Shown: positions 1 to 8,765 of the stretch, in pieces
Layout of the letters: each line of letters starts with the position of its first letter
How positions within the stretch are numbered: the first letter of the stretch is position 1
From: Nocardioides pantholopis
GTDB lineage: Bacteria > Actinomycetota > Actinomycetes > Propionibacteriales > Nocardioidaceae
Assembly (NCBI RefSeq): GCF_003710085.1
Contig: NZ_CP033324.1
Location: forward strand, 806,001 to 870,000
Reading direction: 5' to 3'
Length of the DNA: 64,000 bases
Notes under the pieces: model-generated
Database searches by the model: none
Told to the model about the DNA's origin: nothing
What the model saw: the letters and a program-made list of their open reading frames with translations, nothing else
Program-made: the position numbers and the translations under genes

Positions 1-1
1 C

Positions 2-730
2 TACCGCGGCCCCTGCACGATCACCCGGCCTGGGACCGTCCTGGTGGGCCGGCTGGTCCGCTGCGACCTGCGGGTGCTGGCGCCCCGCGTGGTGGTCCGC
101 CGCTCGCTGGTGCACGGCACCGTGAGCTCGGGCACCGACCGCTCCGGCCGCAGCTCGTTCACGCTCGCTCGGTCCACCGTCGACGTCTCGCCACGGGGGT
201 CGCGGATGGCGACCGGGGTCGGTGAGGTGCGCTTCCGGGTGCTCCGCTCCGAGGTCCGTGGCGGCAACCGCGGCATCAACTGCTGGCACCGGTGCCTGGT
301 CCGCGACTCGTGGGTGCACGGGCAGGACACCGACCGCACCGGCGTCTGGCACGAGTCCGGCATCCGGATGGGCACCCGCGGGCGGATCATCGGCAACCGG
401 ATCGCCTGCGACGCCCCCACGGTGCCGCCCGACGCCGGCTGCTCGGCCCCGCTCACCGGGTACGGCGACTTCGGTCCGGTCCGCGACAACCTGATCCGGC
501 GCAACCTCCTCGTCGCCACCACCGGCGGCACCTGCGCGTACGGCGGCTCGTCGGGCGGCAAGCCGTACTCCCGCCAGGCCGCCCGCATCCGCTTCGTCCA
601 CAACGTCTTCCAGCGCGGCCGCACCGGCCGCTGCGGCTACTGGGCGCCGGTGCTCGACTTCGACCGCCGCGCCCCCGGCAACCAGTTCACCGGCAACCGG
701 TGGACCGACGGCAGGAGGGTCCGTCCATGA
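2..730 (+). CDS. Secreted parallel beta-helix protein, 5' end outside the window
   Basis: The reading frame is open from base 2, so the N-terminus lies upstream of the window. The visible 242 residues match the C-terminal half of the next gene almost domain for domain: both have a GPCTIT-x-PGTV opening, a CW-x-C pair, YGDF, and the block GGTCAYGGSSGGKPYS. The repeated short beta-strands are those of a right-handed parallel beta-helix, the fold of pectate lyases and other polysaccharide-acting proteins; no catalytic residues can be assigned. The paired cysteines suit an extracellular protein. It ends in an ATGA overlap with the next gene, so the two are probably translated together. Substrate unknown. 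Confidence 0.85.
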   Translation, partial: YRGPCTITRPGTVLVGRLVRCDLRVLAPRVVVRRSLVHGTVSSGTDRSGRSSFTLARSTVDVSPRGSRMATGVGEVRFRVLRSEVRGGNRGINCWHRCLVRDSWVHGQDTDRTGVWHESGIRMGTRGRIIGNRIACDAPTVPPDAGCSAPLTGYGDFGPVRDNLIRRNLLVATTGGTCAYGGSSGGKPYSRQAARIRFVHNVFQRGRTGRCGYWAPVLDFDRRAPGNQFTGNRWTDGRRVRP

Positions 731-2259
731 GCTCGTCCCAGCACCCCGACCGTTCCGACCGGCCAGGCCATTCCGACCGGTCAGGCCGGCCCGATCGGCC
801 TGACCGGCCGCGGCCGCGCCGCCCGGCGGTTCTGGTCGCCGCGGTCGCGGTCGCGCTGACCACCGTGACCGCCGCGACCGCCGTGGCCACCACCGCGGGA
901 ATCGGCGGTCCGGCCGCGCCGGCCGCCGCGGCCGAGCCCGTCCGCTACAGCGTGTGGCCCGACGACCGGGTGCCCGCCACGCCGGTCGATCCCGATCCCC
1001 TCGCGACCACCCTGGGCGTGGTGTTCTCCACCTCCGTCGCGGGCCGGGTCACCGCGATCGAGATCTACCGCGGTGCCGGTGGCGCCGTGCCCGAGGACGG
1101 CACGATCTGGTCCCCGGGCGGGCGGGTCCTGGCGGTCGCCGACTTCGGCGAGCCGCGCGCGACCGGCTGGCTGACCGCGGAGCTCTCCGAGCCGGTCACC
1201 CTGCGGCCCGGACGTCGCTACATCGCGTCCTACCGGGCCCCCCAGGGCCGGTACGCCGCCGAGAACGACGGCCTCGCGCAGCCGGTCGTGAGCCGCGCGC
1301 TCACCGCCTGGCAGGGCGTCTACACCCGCGGCGAGGGGCGACCCGACCAGACCTACCTGCAGTCGAACTACTTCGTGGACGTCGTCTTCGAGCCCACGAC
1401 CGCCCCGAGCGAGCCCCCGGCCCCGAGCGGACCCCCCGCGCCGGCTCCGAGCGAGCCCCCGGCGCCGGCTCCGAGCGAGCCGTCGGGGTCCTTCCCGGAC
1501 GCGGCCAGCACCGGCGTGCCGCCCGGCACCGCGCTCACGGCGTACACCGGTCCGTGCACGATCACGCAGCCCGGGACCGTGATCGAGGCCCGCACCGTGG
1601 GCTGCGGCCTCGCGATCCGGGCGCCGGGGGTGGTGATCCGCGACTCGGTGGTCCTCGGCACCGTCGCCAACGACGAGAACGTCCCCGGCCGGGGCTTCGT
1701 CATCACCGACAGCGAGGTGCGGGCCGGCCAGGTCGCCGGCACCGGCATCGGCGCCCGCGACTTCGTCGCCACCCGGGTCGAGGTCACCGGCGGCAACCGC
1801 TCGATCCACTGCTGGATGGACTGCACGGTGCGGGACTCCTACGTGCACGGGCAGATGCGCGACCAGAGCGGGACCTATCACGAGTCCGGCATCCGGGTCG
1901 GCGCGCGCAGCACGATCGTCGGCAACACCATCACCTGCGACGCTCCCGACGTGCCCCCGAACGCCGGGTGCTCCGCCGGGCTGACCGGGTACGGCGACTT
2001 CGCGGCCGTGCGCGACGTGCTGGTGCAGGGCAACCTGTTCCTGGCGAGCACCGGCGGCACCTGCGCCTACGGCGGCTCGTCGGGCGGCAAGCCGTACTCC
2101 GGCCAGGCGGCCAACATCCGGTTCCTCGACAACGTCTTCCAGCGCGGGCGCACCGGCAACTGCGGGATCTGGGCGCCGGTCATGGACTTCGACCCCGACG
2201 CGCCCGGCAACGTGTGGAGCAACAACACCTGGGAGGACGGCACGCCGATCCGGCCCTGA
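727..2259 (+). CDS. Secreted DUF4082 plus parallel beta-helix protein
   Basis: 510 residues. The ATG overlaps the previous stop and has a GGAGG ribosome site 7 bases upstream. Order of parts: a charged low-complexity start (Ser/Asp/Arg/Pro/Gly, about 1-30); a signal or anchor segment (about 32-70, Ala-rich end); a DUF4082 domain (about 74-223; YSVWPDD start, GRRYIASYRAPQG); a Pro/Ser linker (about 224-257); then a beta-helix domain to the end that parallels the preceding gene. DUF4082 often occurs on surface proteins of actinobacteria. With the glycosyltransferase and sugar-nucleotide dehydrogenase downstream, binding or trimming of an exopolysaccharide is a reasonable but unproven role. Confidence 0.88.
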   Translation: MSSSQHPDRSDRPGHSDRSGRPDRPDRPRPRRPAVLVAAVAVALTTVTAATAVATTAGIGGPAAPAAAAEPVRYSVWPDDRVPATPVDPDPLATTLGVVFSTSVAGRVTAIEIYRGAGGAVPEDGTIWSPGGRVLAVADFGEPRATGWLTAELSEPVTLRPGRRYIASYRAPQGRYAAENDGLAQPVVSRALTAWQGVYTRGEGRPDQTYLQSNYFVDVVFEPTTAPSEPPAPSGPPAPAPSEPPAPAPSEPSGSFPDAASTGVPPGTALTAYTGPCTITQPGTVIEARTVGCGLAIRAPGVVIRDSVVLGTVANDENVPGRGFVITDSEVRAGQVAGTGIGARDFVATRVEVTGGNRSIHCWMDCTVRDSYVHGQMRDQSGTYHESGIRVGARSTIVGNTITCDAPDVPPNAGCSAGLTGYGDFAAVRDVLVQGNLFLASTGGTCAYGGSSGGKPYSGQAANIRFLDNVFQRGRTGNCGIWAPVMDFDPDAPGNVWSNNTWEDGTPIRP

Positions 2260-2270
2260 CACCGCCCGAC

Positions 2271-2283
2271 CCCCAATTTGGGG
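2271..2283. promoter_or_regulatory. A/T-cored palindrome upstream of the glycosyltransferase gene
   Basis: CCCCAA, one T, TTGGGG: a 13-base dyad with an A/T core in very GC-rich DNA. It lies 11 bases after the beta-helix stop and 52 bases before the glycosyltransferase ATG. It may be an operator for the downstream genes; it is too short, and has no T-run, for a clear terminator. No factor is assigned. Confidence 0.35.
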
Positions 2284-2335
2284 AACTGGGCGGGGTGCGG
2301 CCGGTGGGCCCGCGGACCCGCGGTGAGTCTGAGGC

Positions 2336-3706
2336 ATGGCGAATGCGACCCACGTCCTCATCGTGGTCCAGAACCTCCCCGTGCCGCTGGACCGCAGGGT
2401 CTGGATGGAGTGCCGCGCCCTGCGGTCGGCCGGGTACGACGTCAGCGTGATCTGCCCGAAGGGCCCCGGCGACGCCGCCCGCGAGACGATCGAGGGGGTG
2501 CGCATCCACCGCTACCGGCCCGCGCCGGTCGCCGACGGAGCCCTCGGCTACCTGGTGGAGTTCGTCTACTGCTGGCTGCGCACCGCCTGGCTCTCGGCGT
2601 CGGTCTGGCGCCACCGCCCCTTCGACGTGCTCCAGGCCTGCAACCCGCCGGACACCTACTGGGCCCTGGCCCGGCTGTGGAGGCGGCGCGGGGTGCTGTT
2701 CGTCTATGACCAGCACGACCTCAACCCCGAGCTGTTCCTGTCCCGCTTCGGCCAGCCCACCGGGCTCGGCGGCAGGCTCGAGCTCGCCGGCCTGCGCTGG
2801 CTGGAGCGGCGGACCTACCGCACCGCCGACCACGTGATCTCGACCAACTGCTCCTACGAGCGGATCGCCCTCCACCGCGGCGAGCTCGGGGAGGACGCCG
2901 TGACAGTCGTGCGCAGCGGCCCGGACACCAGCGTGATGCGCCCGGTCCGGGTGCCTGCGGGGTCGCCCCCGCCCACCCGGCACCGGGTGGCCTACCTGGG
3001 CATCATGGGCCCGCAGGACGACGTCCACCTGGTGCTGGAGCTGATGCACGAGCTCGTGCACGTGCGCGGCCGCGACGACGTCGAGGCGGTGCTGATGGGG
3101 TTCGGCGACTGCTACGACGACCTGGTCCGGCGCAGCAGCGAGCTCGGCCTGGACGACGTGGTGACGTTCACCGGCCGGGTCGGGCCGGAGGTGATCGCGG
3201 AGCAGCTGAGCGCGGCCACCGTGGGCGTCTGCCCGGACCGCAAGACTCCGCTCAACGACCTGTCCACGATGAACAAGACCATGGAGTACATGGCCTACGC
3301 GCTGCCGTCGGTCGCGTTCGACCTGATGGAGACCCGGGTCTCGGGGGAGGACTCCTGCCTCTACGTGCCCTCCGGGGACGTGGGGGCCCTCGCCGACGCC
3401 GTGGCCGCGCTGCTCGACGACCCGGAGCTGCGCTGCACGATGGCCCGCCGGGCCCGGCGCCGGGTGAGCGGGGTGCTCGACTGGCGTCCGCAGGCCGTGG
3501 CGTACGTCGGTGTCTTCGACCGGCTCACCGGCACCGAGGCGGACCGCGACGCGGGGCTGTCGGCGCCGACCGGACTCCCCGGACTGGCCGGACTGGCCGG
3601 ACAGGCCGGGCTCGACTACGTCGACGTCGACGACGACGAGGAGCTGCGGCGCTTCGTCCTGGACCGCGGCCCGCGGGCCGCGGCGCGACACCGGCTCGGT
3701 GTCTGA
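2336..3706 (+). CDS. Glycosyltransferase, GT4 family
   Basis: 456 residues. Two Rossmann-like halves of a GT-B enzyme. The N-terminal half carries PVPLDRRVWMECRAL and an aspartate-rich YDQHDLNPE acceptor-side segment. The C-terminal half has the nucleotide-sugar binding stretch NKTMEYMAYALPSVAFD, matching the E-x7-E-type motif of GT4 retaining transferases. It should transfer a sugar from an NDP-sugar to a glycan or lipid carrier on the cytoplasmic side. The extra C-terminal tail (about 400-456) is low in complexity and contains short tandem GLAG repeats encoded by a 9-base repeat. The dehydrogenase gene begins 11 bases downstream, so the two form an operon. Donor and acceptor are unknown. 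Confidence 0.9.
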   Translation: MANATHVLIVVQNLPVPLDRRVWMECRALRSAGYDVSVICPKGPGDAARETIEGVRIHRYRPAPVADGALGYLVEFVYCWLRTAWLSASVWRHRPFDVLQACNPPDTYWALARLWRRRGVLFVYDQHDLNPELFLSRFGQPTGLGGRLELAGLRWLERRTYRTADHVISTNCSYERIALHRGELGEDAVTVVRSGPDTSVMRPVRVPAGSPPPTRHRVAYLGIMGPQDDVHLVLELMHELVHVRGRDDVEAVLMGFGDCYDDLVRRSSELGLDDVVTFTGRVGPEVIAEQLSAATVGVCPDRKTPLNDLSTMNKTMEYMAYALPSVAFDLMETRVSGEDSCLYVPSGDVGALADAVAALLDDPELRCTMARRARRRVSGVLDWRPQAVAYVGVFDRLTGTEADRDAGLSAPTGLPGLAGLAGQAGLDYVDVDDDEELRRFVLDRGPRAAARHRLGV

Positions 3707-3717
3707 GGAGGCTGGCG

Positions 3718-5049
3718 ATGCGCGTCTCGGTGATCGGCTGCGGCTACCTGGGCGGCGTCCACGCCGCCGGCCTCGCCGCCCTCGGGCACGACGTCGTCGG
3801 CGTGGACCTGGATCCGGACCGGGTCGAGCAGCTGGACCGCGGCCGGGCGCCGTTCTACGAGCCGCAGCTGCCCGAGCTGCTCGCCGAGGCCCGCGCCACG
3901 GGACGGCTGCGGTTCACCACCGACCCGGCCGAGGCGGCCGGCTGCGCGCTGCACTTCCTGTGCGTGGGCACCCCGCAGCGGCCCGGCGAGCACGCCGCGG
4001 ACCTGCGCTTCGTCGACGCCGCTGTCGCCGCGCTGCTTCCGCACCTGCGACCCGGCGACGTGGTCGTCGGCAAGTCCACGGTCCCGGTCGGCACCGCCGA
4101 GCGGCTGCACGAGCAGGTGGTCGCCGGCTGCCCGGGGGCCACGCTGGCGTGGAACCCGGAGTTCCTGCGCGAGGGCCACGCCGTGCGCGACACCCTGGAG
4201 CCGGACCGCCTGGTCCTCGGGCTCGCCGACGACGGGACGCGCGACCATGCCCGGGCTCTGCTCCACGAGGTGTACGCCGCGGCGCTGGACCGCGGCACCC
4301 CGGTGGTGGAGACCGACCTGACCACCGCCCAGCTGGTCAAGGTCGCCGCGAACGCGTTCCTGGCCACCAAGATCTCGTTCATCAACGCGATGGCCGAGAT
4401 GTGCGAGGCGACCGGCGGGGACGTCACCGACCTCGCCGACGCGATCGGCCGCGACGCCCGGATCGGGCGCCAGTTCCTCAGCGCCGGCCTCGGCTTCGGC
4501 GGCGGCTGCCTGCCCAAGGACATCCGCGCGTTCATGGCCCGGGCCGGCGAGGTGGGCGCCGTCCAGGCGCTGACGTTCCTGCGCGAGGTCGACTCGATCA
4601 ACCTGCGGCGCCGGGTCCGGATGGCCGACCTGGCCCGCGAGGAGTGTGGCGGCTCGGTCGCCGGACGCCGGATCGCGGTGCTGGGGGCGGCGTTCAAGCC
4701 GCACAGCGACGACGTGCGGGACTCCCCGGCACTTAGCGTGGCGGCGCAGCTCTTGCTGGAGGGCGGCGAGGTCGTGGTCACCGACCCCCAGGCCGTGGAG
4801 AACGCGCGGCGCAGCCGGCCGGACCTGAAGTTCGCCGCCGGACCCGAGGAGGCCGCGGCCGACGCGGACCTGGTGCTGCTGCTGACCGAGTGGCCGGAGT
4901 ACGTCGGGATCGACCCGCGCGCGCTCGGCCGGGTGGTGCGCCACCGTCGCCTGCTGGACGGCCGCAACGCCGTCGACCCGGCGCGCTGGCGCGCCGCCGG
5001 ATGGTCCTACCGCGCGCTGGGCCGCCCGGCCCTCGCCGCCGAGTCCTGA
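3718..5049 (+). CDS. UDP-glucose/GDP-mannose dehydrogenase family enzyme
   Basis: 443 residues. N-terminal NAD-binding Rossmann fold (IGCGYLGGVHAAG), the middle dimerisation helix region (NPEFLREGHAV, KVAANAFLATKISFINA) and a C-terminal UDP-binding domain. The catalytic cysteine of the family is Cys264 in GFGGGCLPKD. The family oxidises C6 of an NDP-sugar to the uronic acid with two NAD+; UDP-glucose is the usual substrate, though sequence alone does not exclude GDP-mannose. A strong GAGGAGG ribosome site lies just before the ATG. It probably supplies UDP-glucuronate for polysaccharide made with the adjacent transferase. Confidence 0.92.
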   Translation: MRVSVIGCGYLGGVHAAGLAALGHDVVGVDLDPDRVEQLDRGRAPFYEPQLPELLAEARATGRLRFTTDPAEAAGCALHFLCVGTPQRPGEHAADLRFVDAAVAALLPHLRPGDVVVGKSTVPVGTAERLHEQVVAGCPGATLAWNPEFLREGHAVRDTLEPDRLVLGLADDGTRDHARALLHEVYAAALDRGTPVVETDLTTAQLVKVAANAFLATKISFINAMAEMCEATGGDVTDLADAIGRDARIGRQFLSAGLGFGGGCLPKDIRAFMARAGEVGAVQALTFLREVDSINLRRRVRMADLAREECGGSVAGRRIAVLGAAFKPHSDDVRDSPALSVAAQLLLEGGEVVVTDPQAVENARRSRPDLKFAAGPEEAAADADLVLLLTEWPEYVGIDPRALGRVVRHRRLLDGRNAVDPARWRAAGWSYRALGRPALAAES

Positions 5050-5054
5050 GCCGC

Positions 5055-6068
5055 TCACCGCACCACGGCGGGGGACCAGGCCTGCTCGATGAGCAGCCGC
5101 GGCTCGGCCGCCGGGTCGACGTCGAGGGACCACACGTCGCTGACCCCCGCCTCGTCGGCGCGGGGCAGCCCGTAGAGGACTGTGTCGCCGTCGAGCCAGG
5201 CCAGCTGGTCGTCGACGTGGCGCTCCTCGCCCGCGAGCACGGTGCGCCGGCCGGTGGCCAGGTCCAGCACGGCCGGGGTCCAGCGCCGCGACGAGCCGCT
5301 CCCGGTGGCGTGCTTGAACGCGATCCGGGCGCCGTCCGGGGACAGCGCGGGGCACTCCACGTCCACGGCGACCGTGCTGAGCGTCCGGGCGTCCAGGTCG
5401 CCGCGGGCCAGGTAGGTCCGGCCGCCGGTGGCGAGCGTGACGTAGAACGTCCGGTCGTCGGCGGCGAAGGTGACCCCCCACAGGTTGCGGTCGCGGGGGG
5501 CGGCCTGCTCGCCGTCGATGCGCAGTCGGAACCCCTCGAGGTTGCCCCAGTTCCGGGTGCCGTCGGTGGACCGGACCACGGTGGCCGTGGAGAACCCCTG
5601 CGCGAGGTAGGAGTGCCCGGTGACGAATGAGGTCGTCGCGACCAGGGAGCCGTCCGGCGAGCGCCGGGTGCGGCTGGGCGGGCCGGGCAGCGCGGCGGCG
5701 TGCACCTGGCGCCAGTCGCGGTCGAGGTCCCGGGCCCGGTACCGGGTCACCACGCCGCGCTCGGTGGTCAGGCAGGAGGCTCCGGTGGGGGAGGCGTCCA
5801 CCCGGTCGCAGACGACGTCGGTGTAGGCCCGGGGGCCGTCCGGGTCGGCGAGCGGGACCGTCGCCACCACGCCGTGCTCCCGGTCCGCGCCGGTGTGGCG
5901 GAAGGCGATCACGGGACCCGGGGCCGCGAGGTCGGTGCCGGGCACGCTCGGCGCCGCCCGCTCCCGGGTGCGGGACCGGTCCAGCTCCTGGAGGGCGTAG
6001 ACGGTGGTCCCGGTGAGCACGACAGCTGTCAGCACCACGAAGCAGGCGATCCGGGCCCGGGTGCTCAC
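5055..6068 (-). CDS. Membrane-tethered TolB/WD40-like beta-propeller protein
   Basis: 337 residues from a GTG that overlaps the stop of the MFS gene (GTGA). One N-terminal membrane anchor (ACFVVLTAVVLTGTTVYAL, about residues 8-27) is followed by a soluble outer part with propeller-type repeats, for example CPALSPDGARIAFKH and SPDGSLVATTSF, as in TolB or PD40 repeats. Five cysteines lie outside the membrane. No enzyme motif is visible. It is the last gene of a five-gene minus-strand run that begins with a sensor kinase, so an extracytoplasmic sensing or scaffold role is possible. Its stop lies only 5 bases from that of the convergent dehydrogenase gene. Confidence 0.8.
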   Translation of the reverse strand: MSTRARIACFVVLTAVVLTGTTVYALQELDRSRTRERAAPSVPGTDLAAPGPVIAFRHTGADREHGVVATVPLADPDGPRAYTDVVCDRVDASPTGASCLTTERGVVTRYRARDLDRDWRQVHAAALPGPPSRTRRSPDGSLVATTSFVTGHSYLAQGFSTATVVRSTDGTRNWGNLEGFRLRIDGEQAAPRDRNLWGVTFAADDRTFYVTLATGGRTYLARGDLDARTLSTVAVDVECPALSPDGARIAFKHATGSGSSRRWTPAVLDLATGRRTVLAGEERHVDDQLAWLDGDTVLYGLPRADEAGVSDVWSLDVDPAAEPRLLIEQAWSPAVVR

Positions 6069-7363
6069 GACCGGTCCAGGCCGCGCACGGCGAGCAGGGC
6101 CACCGGCACCGCGAGCACCAGCAGCGCCGCCATCCCGGACACCGCGGCGCCCGGGCCGAGGAGCAGCCACAGGACGCCGAAGCCGGCCGCGGACAGCAGC
6201 CGCGCGACGGCGACAGCGGTCTGGGCCACCGCGATCCCGCTGGCCCGGGCCGAGGGCGGCGCCAGCCGGCCGACGGCCGCCGCCAGCACCCCGTCGGTGG
6301 CGGCGTAGAACGTGCCGAGCAGCAGTACGGCGGCCAGGGTGCCGAGGGCGACCCAGCGGCCGGCGACCGCCGTCGCGCACAGGTACGCCGCGGCCAGGGC
6401 CAGGTGCCCCAGCACCATCACCCGGACCCGGCCGTGCCGGTCGGCGAGCCGGCCGAACGGCACCGCGAGCAGCAGGTACGCCGTGCCGGTGCCGACGTAG
6501 AGCACCGGGAACCAGTGCGCGGCGAAGCCACCCGCGTCCAGGAGCACCAGGTAGACGAAGCCGTCGCCGATCGTCAGCAGCCCCAGCCCGCCGGCCGTCG
6601 CGCTCAGGCGCAGCAGGCCCGGCGCGGCCAGGACTCCCCGGGTTGGCCGGGTTGGCCGGGTGGGCCGGGGCGGCCGGGGCTCGGTCGGACTCCCCGGCTG
6701 GCCCGGGGGACGAGCGCCGGTCGAGCCGGGCACGAACAGCGCGAGCAGCGCCACCCCGAGCACGGCGAAGCCGAGCGAGACCACCAGCACCGTGCGGTAG
6801 CCCTCGGGGATCGCCCACAGCACGGCGAACGCGATCAGCGGCCCGAGCAGCGCCCCGACGGCGTCGAGCATGCGGTGCACCCCGAAGGCCCGACCGAGGT
6901 GCGCCGGATCGGTCCCGGCGGCGATCATCGCGTCCCGCGGCGCGGTCCGCACGCCCTTCCCGATCCGGTCGGCCGTCACGACCGCCGACACGGCGGCCAG
7001 GCCGGTGGCGAACGGCAGGAACGCCCGGGCCGCCGCCGAGCCGGCGTATCCGAGCAGCGCCACCTCCTTGGGCCGCTGGGTGCGGTCCGAGGCCCAGCCG
7101 GCAAGGATCCGCACCAGCGCCGAGACACCCTGGTAGAGGCCGTCGACCACGCCGTACGCCGCCGGCGAGAGCCCCACCACCGCTGTCAGGTAGAGCGGCA
7201 GGATGGCGGCGGCGGACTCCGAGGAGATGTCGGTCAGCAGGCTGACGAAGCCGAGCGTGACCACCACACGGGGGACACGGGGGACCCGGGGAACCCGGGG
7301 CGCGGCCTGCGGGTCGGCCGGTGGGGCAGGCGTGGGCGGCCGGTCGCGCAGGGAGAGGTACAC
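6065..7363 (-). CDS. MFS transporter
   Basis: 432 residues, start GTG, 4 bases after the stop of the preceding gene. About 12 hydrophobic segments in two halves. The N-half has the conserved loop GWASDRTQRPKEVAL after helix 2, the MFS motif A region; the C-half has the related GRLADRHGRVRVM. The central loop (about residues 213-245) is a Pro/Arg/Gly-rich tandem-repeat linker. The family moves small solutes with a proton or ion gradient, most often as an efflux pump. Its place after a two-component system suggests induced export. Substrate unknown. Confidence 0.88.
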   Translation of the reverse strand: MYLSLRDRPPTPAPPADPQAAPRVPRVPRVPRVVVTLGFVSLLTDISSESAAAILPLYLTAVVGLSPAAYGVVDGLYQGVSALVRILAGWASDRTQRPKEVALLGYAGSAAARAFLPFATGLAAVSAVVTADRIGKGVRTAPRDAMIAAGTDPAHLGRAFGVHRMLDAVGALLGPLIAFAVLWAIPEGYRTVLVVSLGFAVLGVALLALFVPGSTGARPPGQPGSPTEPRPPRPTRPTRPTRGVLAAPGLLRLSATAGGLGLLTIGDGFVYLVLLDAGGFAAHWFPVLYVGTGTAYLLLAVPFGRLADRHGRVRVMVLGHLALAAAYLCATAVAGRWVALGTLAAVLLLGTFYAATDGVLAAAVGRLAPPSARASGIAVAQTAVAVARLLSAAGFGVLWLLLGPGAAVSGMAALLVLAVPVALLAVRGLDRS

Positions 7364-7367
7364 GGCC

Positions 7368-8066
7368 TCATCCCCGGGCGCGCAGGACCGCGACGAGCAG
7401 GTACGTCGTCCGGCCCCGTCCGCCGCCCGCCTGCACCAGCACCGACTCGCGGCCCCGGTGGAACTCGGCGGTGCCCGTGGGGGTGCCGAGGCGCTCCTCG
7501 AAGGCGAGCCCGGTCAGCACCGCCGCGTAGTGGCCCAGCACGTCGGCGGCGGAGCCGACGCCCTCCGCCTCGAGCGTGACCTGCAGGAGCGGGGCCTGGG
7601 GCGCGACGCTGCTGCGGACCACCCGGGAGCCCGGCGGGAGCGGCAGCGACGCGCCCGGGAAGCCGGCCACCAGCCGTCCCTGGGCGCTGCGTGGCCCGGG
7701 GAGGGGAAGGGCGACCAGCGGCCTGCGCACGGGCTGCGGCACCGTCTCCGGCCCGCCGCCGGCCGCGGCCGGCGCGGCGGCGTCCGCGCTCGGCACCTCC
7801 ACGCCGCCGGGGGGCGGGGAGCCGGCCGGCGGCCGCGGGAGCGGGCCGGTGCCCGGGGCCGGGGAGGGGGACCCGGTCGCCGCCGGGCCGTCGCGGTCCG
7901 ACCGGTCTCGAGCGGCCCGGTCCCCGCTCGGGTCGTCGGTCCCGGCGAGCAGCAGCCCGAGCAGCAGGGCGAGCAGCACAGCGAGCACAGCGCGCGCAGC
8001 GAGAGCCGGGAGCGCCGCGCCGCCGCGCCGGCGGTGGCGGTCCTCCCGGCTCCCGCCTGCGAGCAC
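7368..8066 (-). CDS. Membrane-anchored hypothetical protein with Pro-rich stalk
   Basis: 232 residues, GTG start immediately after the TGA of the response regulator gene and with no ribosome site of its own, so translation is probably coupled. One membrane segment (about residues 19-42, LPALAARAVLAVLLALLLGLLLAG region) is followed by a long Pro/Ser/Gly/Ala stalk (about 45-130) and a compact C-terminal domain (about 131-232, LVAGFPGASLPLPPGSRVVRSS to the end). I do not recognise the domain; the overall shape suggests an outer-face sensor or accessory protein for the adjoining kinase. Hypothetical. Confidence 0.75.
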   Translation of the reverse strand: MLAGGSREDRHRRRGGAALPALAARAVLAVLLALLLGLLLAGTDDPSGDRAARDRSDRDGPAATGSPSPAPGTGPLPRPPAGSPPPGGVEVPSADAAAPAAAGGGPETVPQPVRRPLVALPLPGPRSAQGRLVAGFPGASLPLPPGSRVVRSSVAPQAPLLQVTLEAEGVGSAADVLGHYAAVLTGLAFEERLGTPTGTAEFHRGRESVLVQAGGGRGRTTYLLVAVLRARG

Positions 8067-8765
8067 TCAGGACACCCGAGGGGTGCTGGGCGGCTGCCAC
8101 TGGGCGTGGAAGGCCATGCCGACCGCCGCCAGCTGGGAGCTGACCTCGAGCTTGGCCAGGATGGACTTGACCTGGGTCCGCACGGTGGCCTCGGAGACGA
8201 CGCTGATCCGTGCGATGTCGCGGACCGCGCGCCCGGCCATCAGGTGGCCGAGCACCTCCCGCTCCCGGGTGGTGAGCGCGTCCAGGCGCTGCCGGTGCTC
8301 CTGGAGCTCCTGGCGGTGCTCGGCCCACAGCCGCAGCAGCTCCTCGCGCTCGGCGGCGTCCATCACCGACAGCCCGCGGTTGATCCGGCGCACGGTGGCC
8401 AGGATCTCGTTGAGCGGCTGGGTCTTCGACATCGCCTTGCGGGCTCCGTAGCGCACGCACTCGCCCCAGCGGGCCCGATCCATCGACGCGGTGACGACCA
8501 CGACGTTCGCCCCCATCCGCGCCAGCGGGTTGATGAGCGGGACGCCGTCGCCGAGGGCGCCGAGGTCGAGGTCGAGCAGCACGATCCGGGGCCGGATCCG
8601 GGCCACGGTCGCGAGCAGGGCGGGTGCGGACGCGGCTGCCTCGGGGATCGGGAGGCGGCGCACGTCGTAGCCCTCCATCGTCATCGCGATCTCCAGGGAC
8701 TCCGCGAACAGCGTGTGGTCCTCGATCAGCACCGTCTTGGTCCCGGCCGGACCGACGCGGGTCAC
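8067..8765 (-). CDS. LuxR/NarL-type response regulator
   Basis: 232 residues. The GTG start overlaps the kinase stop (GTGA). Receiver domain at about 10-130: acidic pair E15-D16, likely phospho-acceptor Asp65 in VLLDLDL, the switch Thr in VVVTAS, and the Lys in MSKTQP. A helical linker rich in Glu, Gln and Arg (about 140-170) precedes a C-terminal LuxR helix-turn-helix (LTTREREVLGHLMAGRAVRDIA to KLEVSS). Phosphorylation by the kinase encoded just upstream would alter promoter binding; likely targets include its own operon or the polysaccharide genes, but no binding site was identified. Confidence 0.92.
   Translation of the reverse strand: MTRVGPAGTKTVLIEDHTLFAESLEIAMTMEGYDVRRLPIPEAAASAPALLATVARIRPRIVLLDLDLGALGDGVPLINPLARMGANVVVVTASMDRARWGECVRYGARKAMSKTQPLNEILATVRRINRGLSVMDAAEREELLRLWAEHRQELQEHRQRLDALTTREREVLGHLMAGRAVRDIARISVVSEATVRTQVKSILAKLEVSSQLAAVGMAFHAQWQPPSTPRVS

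Noticed and set aside
781-2505. Long minus-strand frame opposite the DUF4082/beta-helix gene
   Set aside because: Mirror of the plus-strand codon pattern; no motif and no start signal.
3570-3612. Possible CRISPR-like or minisatellite array in the glycosyltransferase tail
   Set aside because: Units are only 9 bases with no spacers and stay in frame as GLAG repeats.
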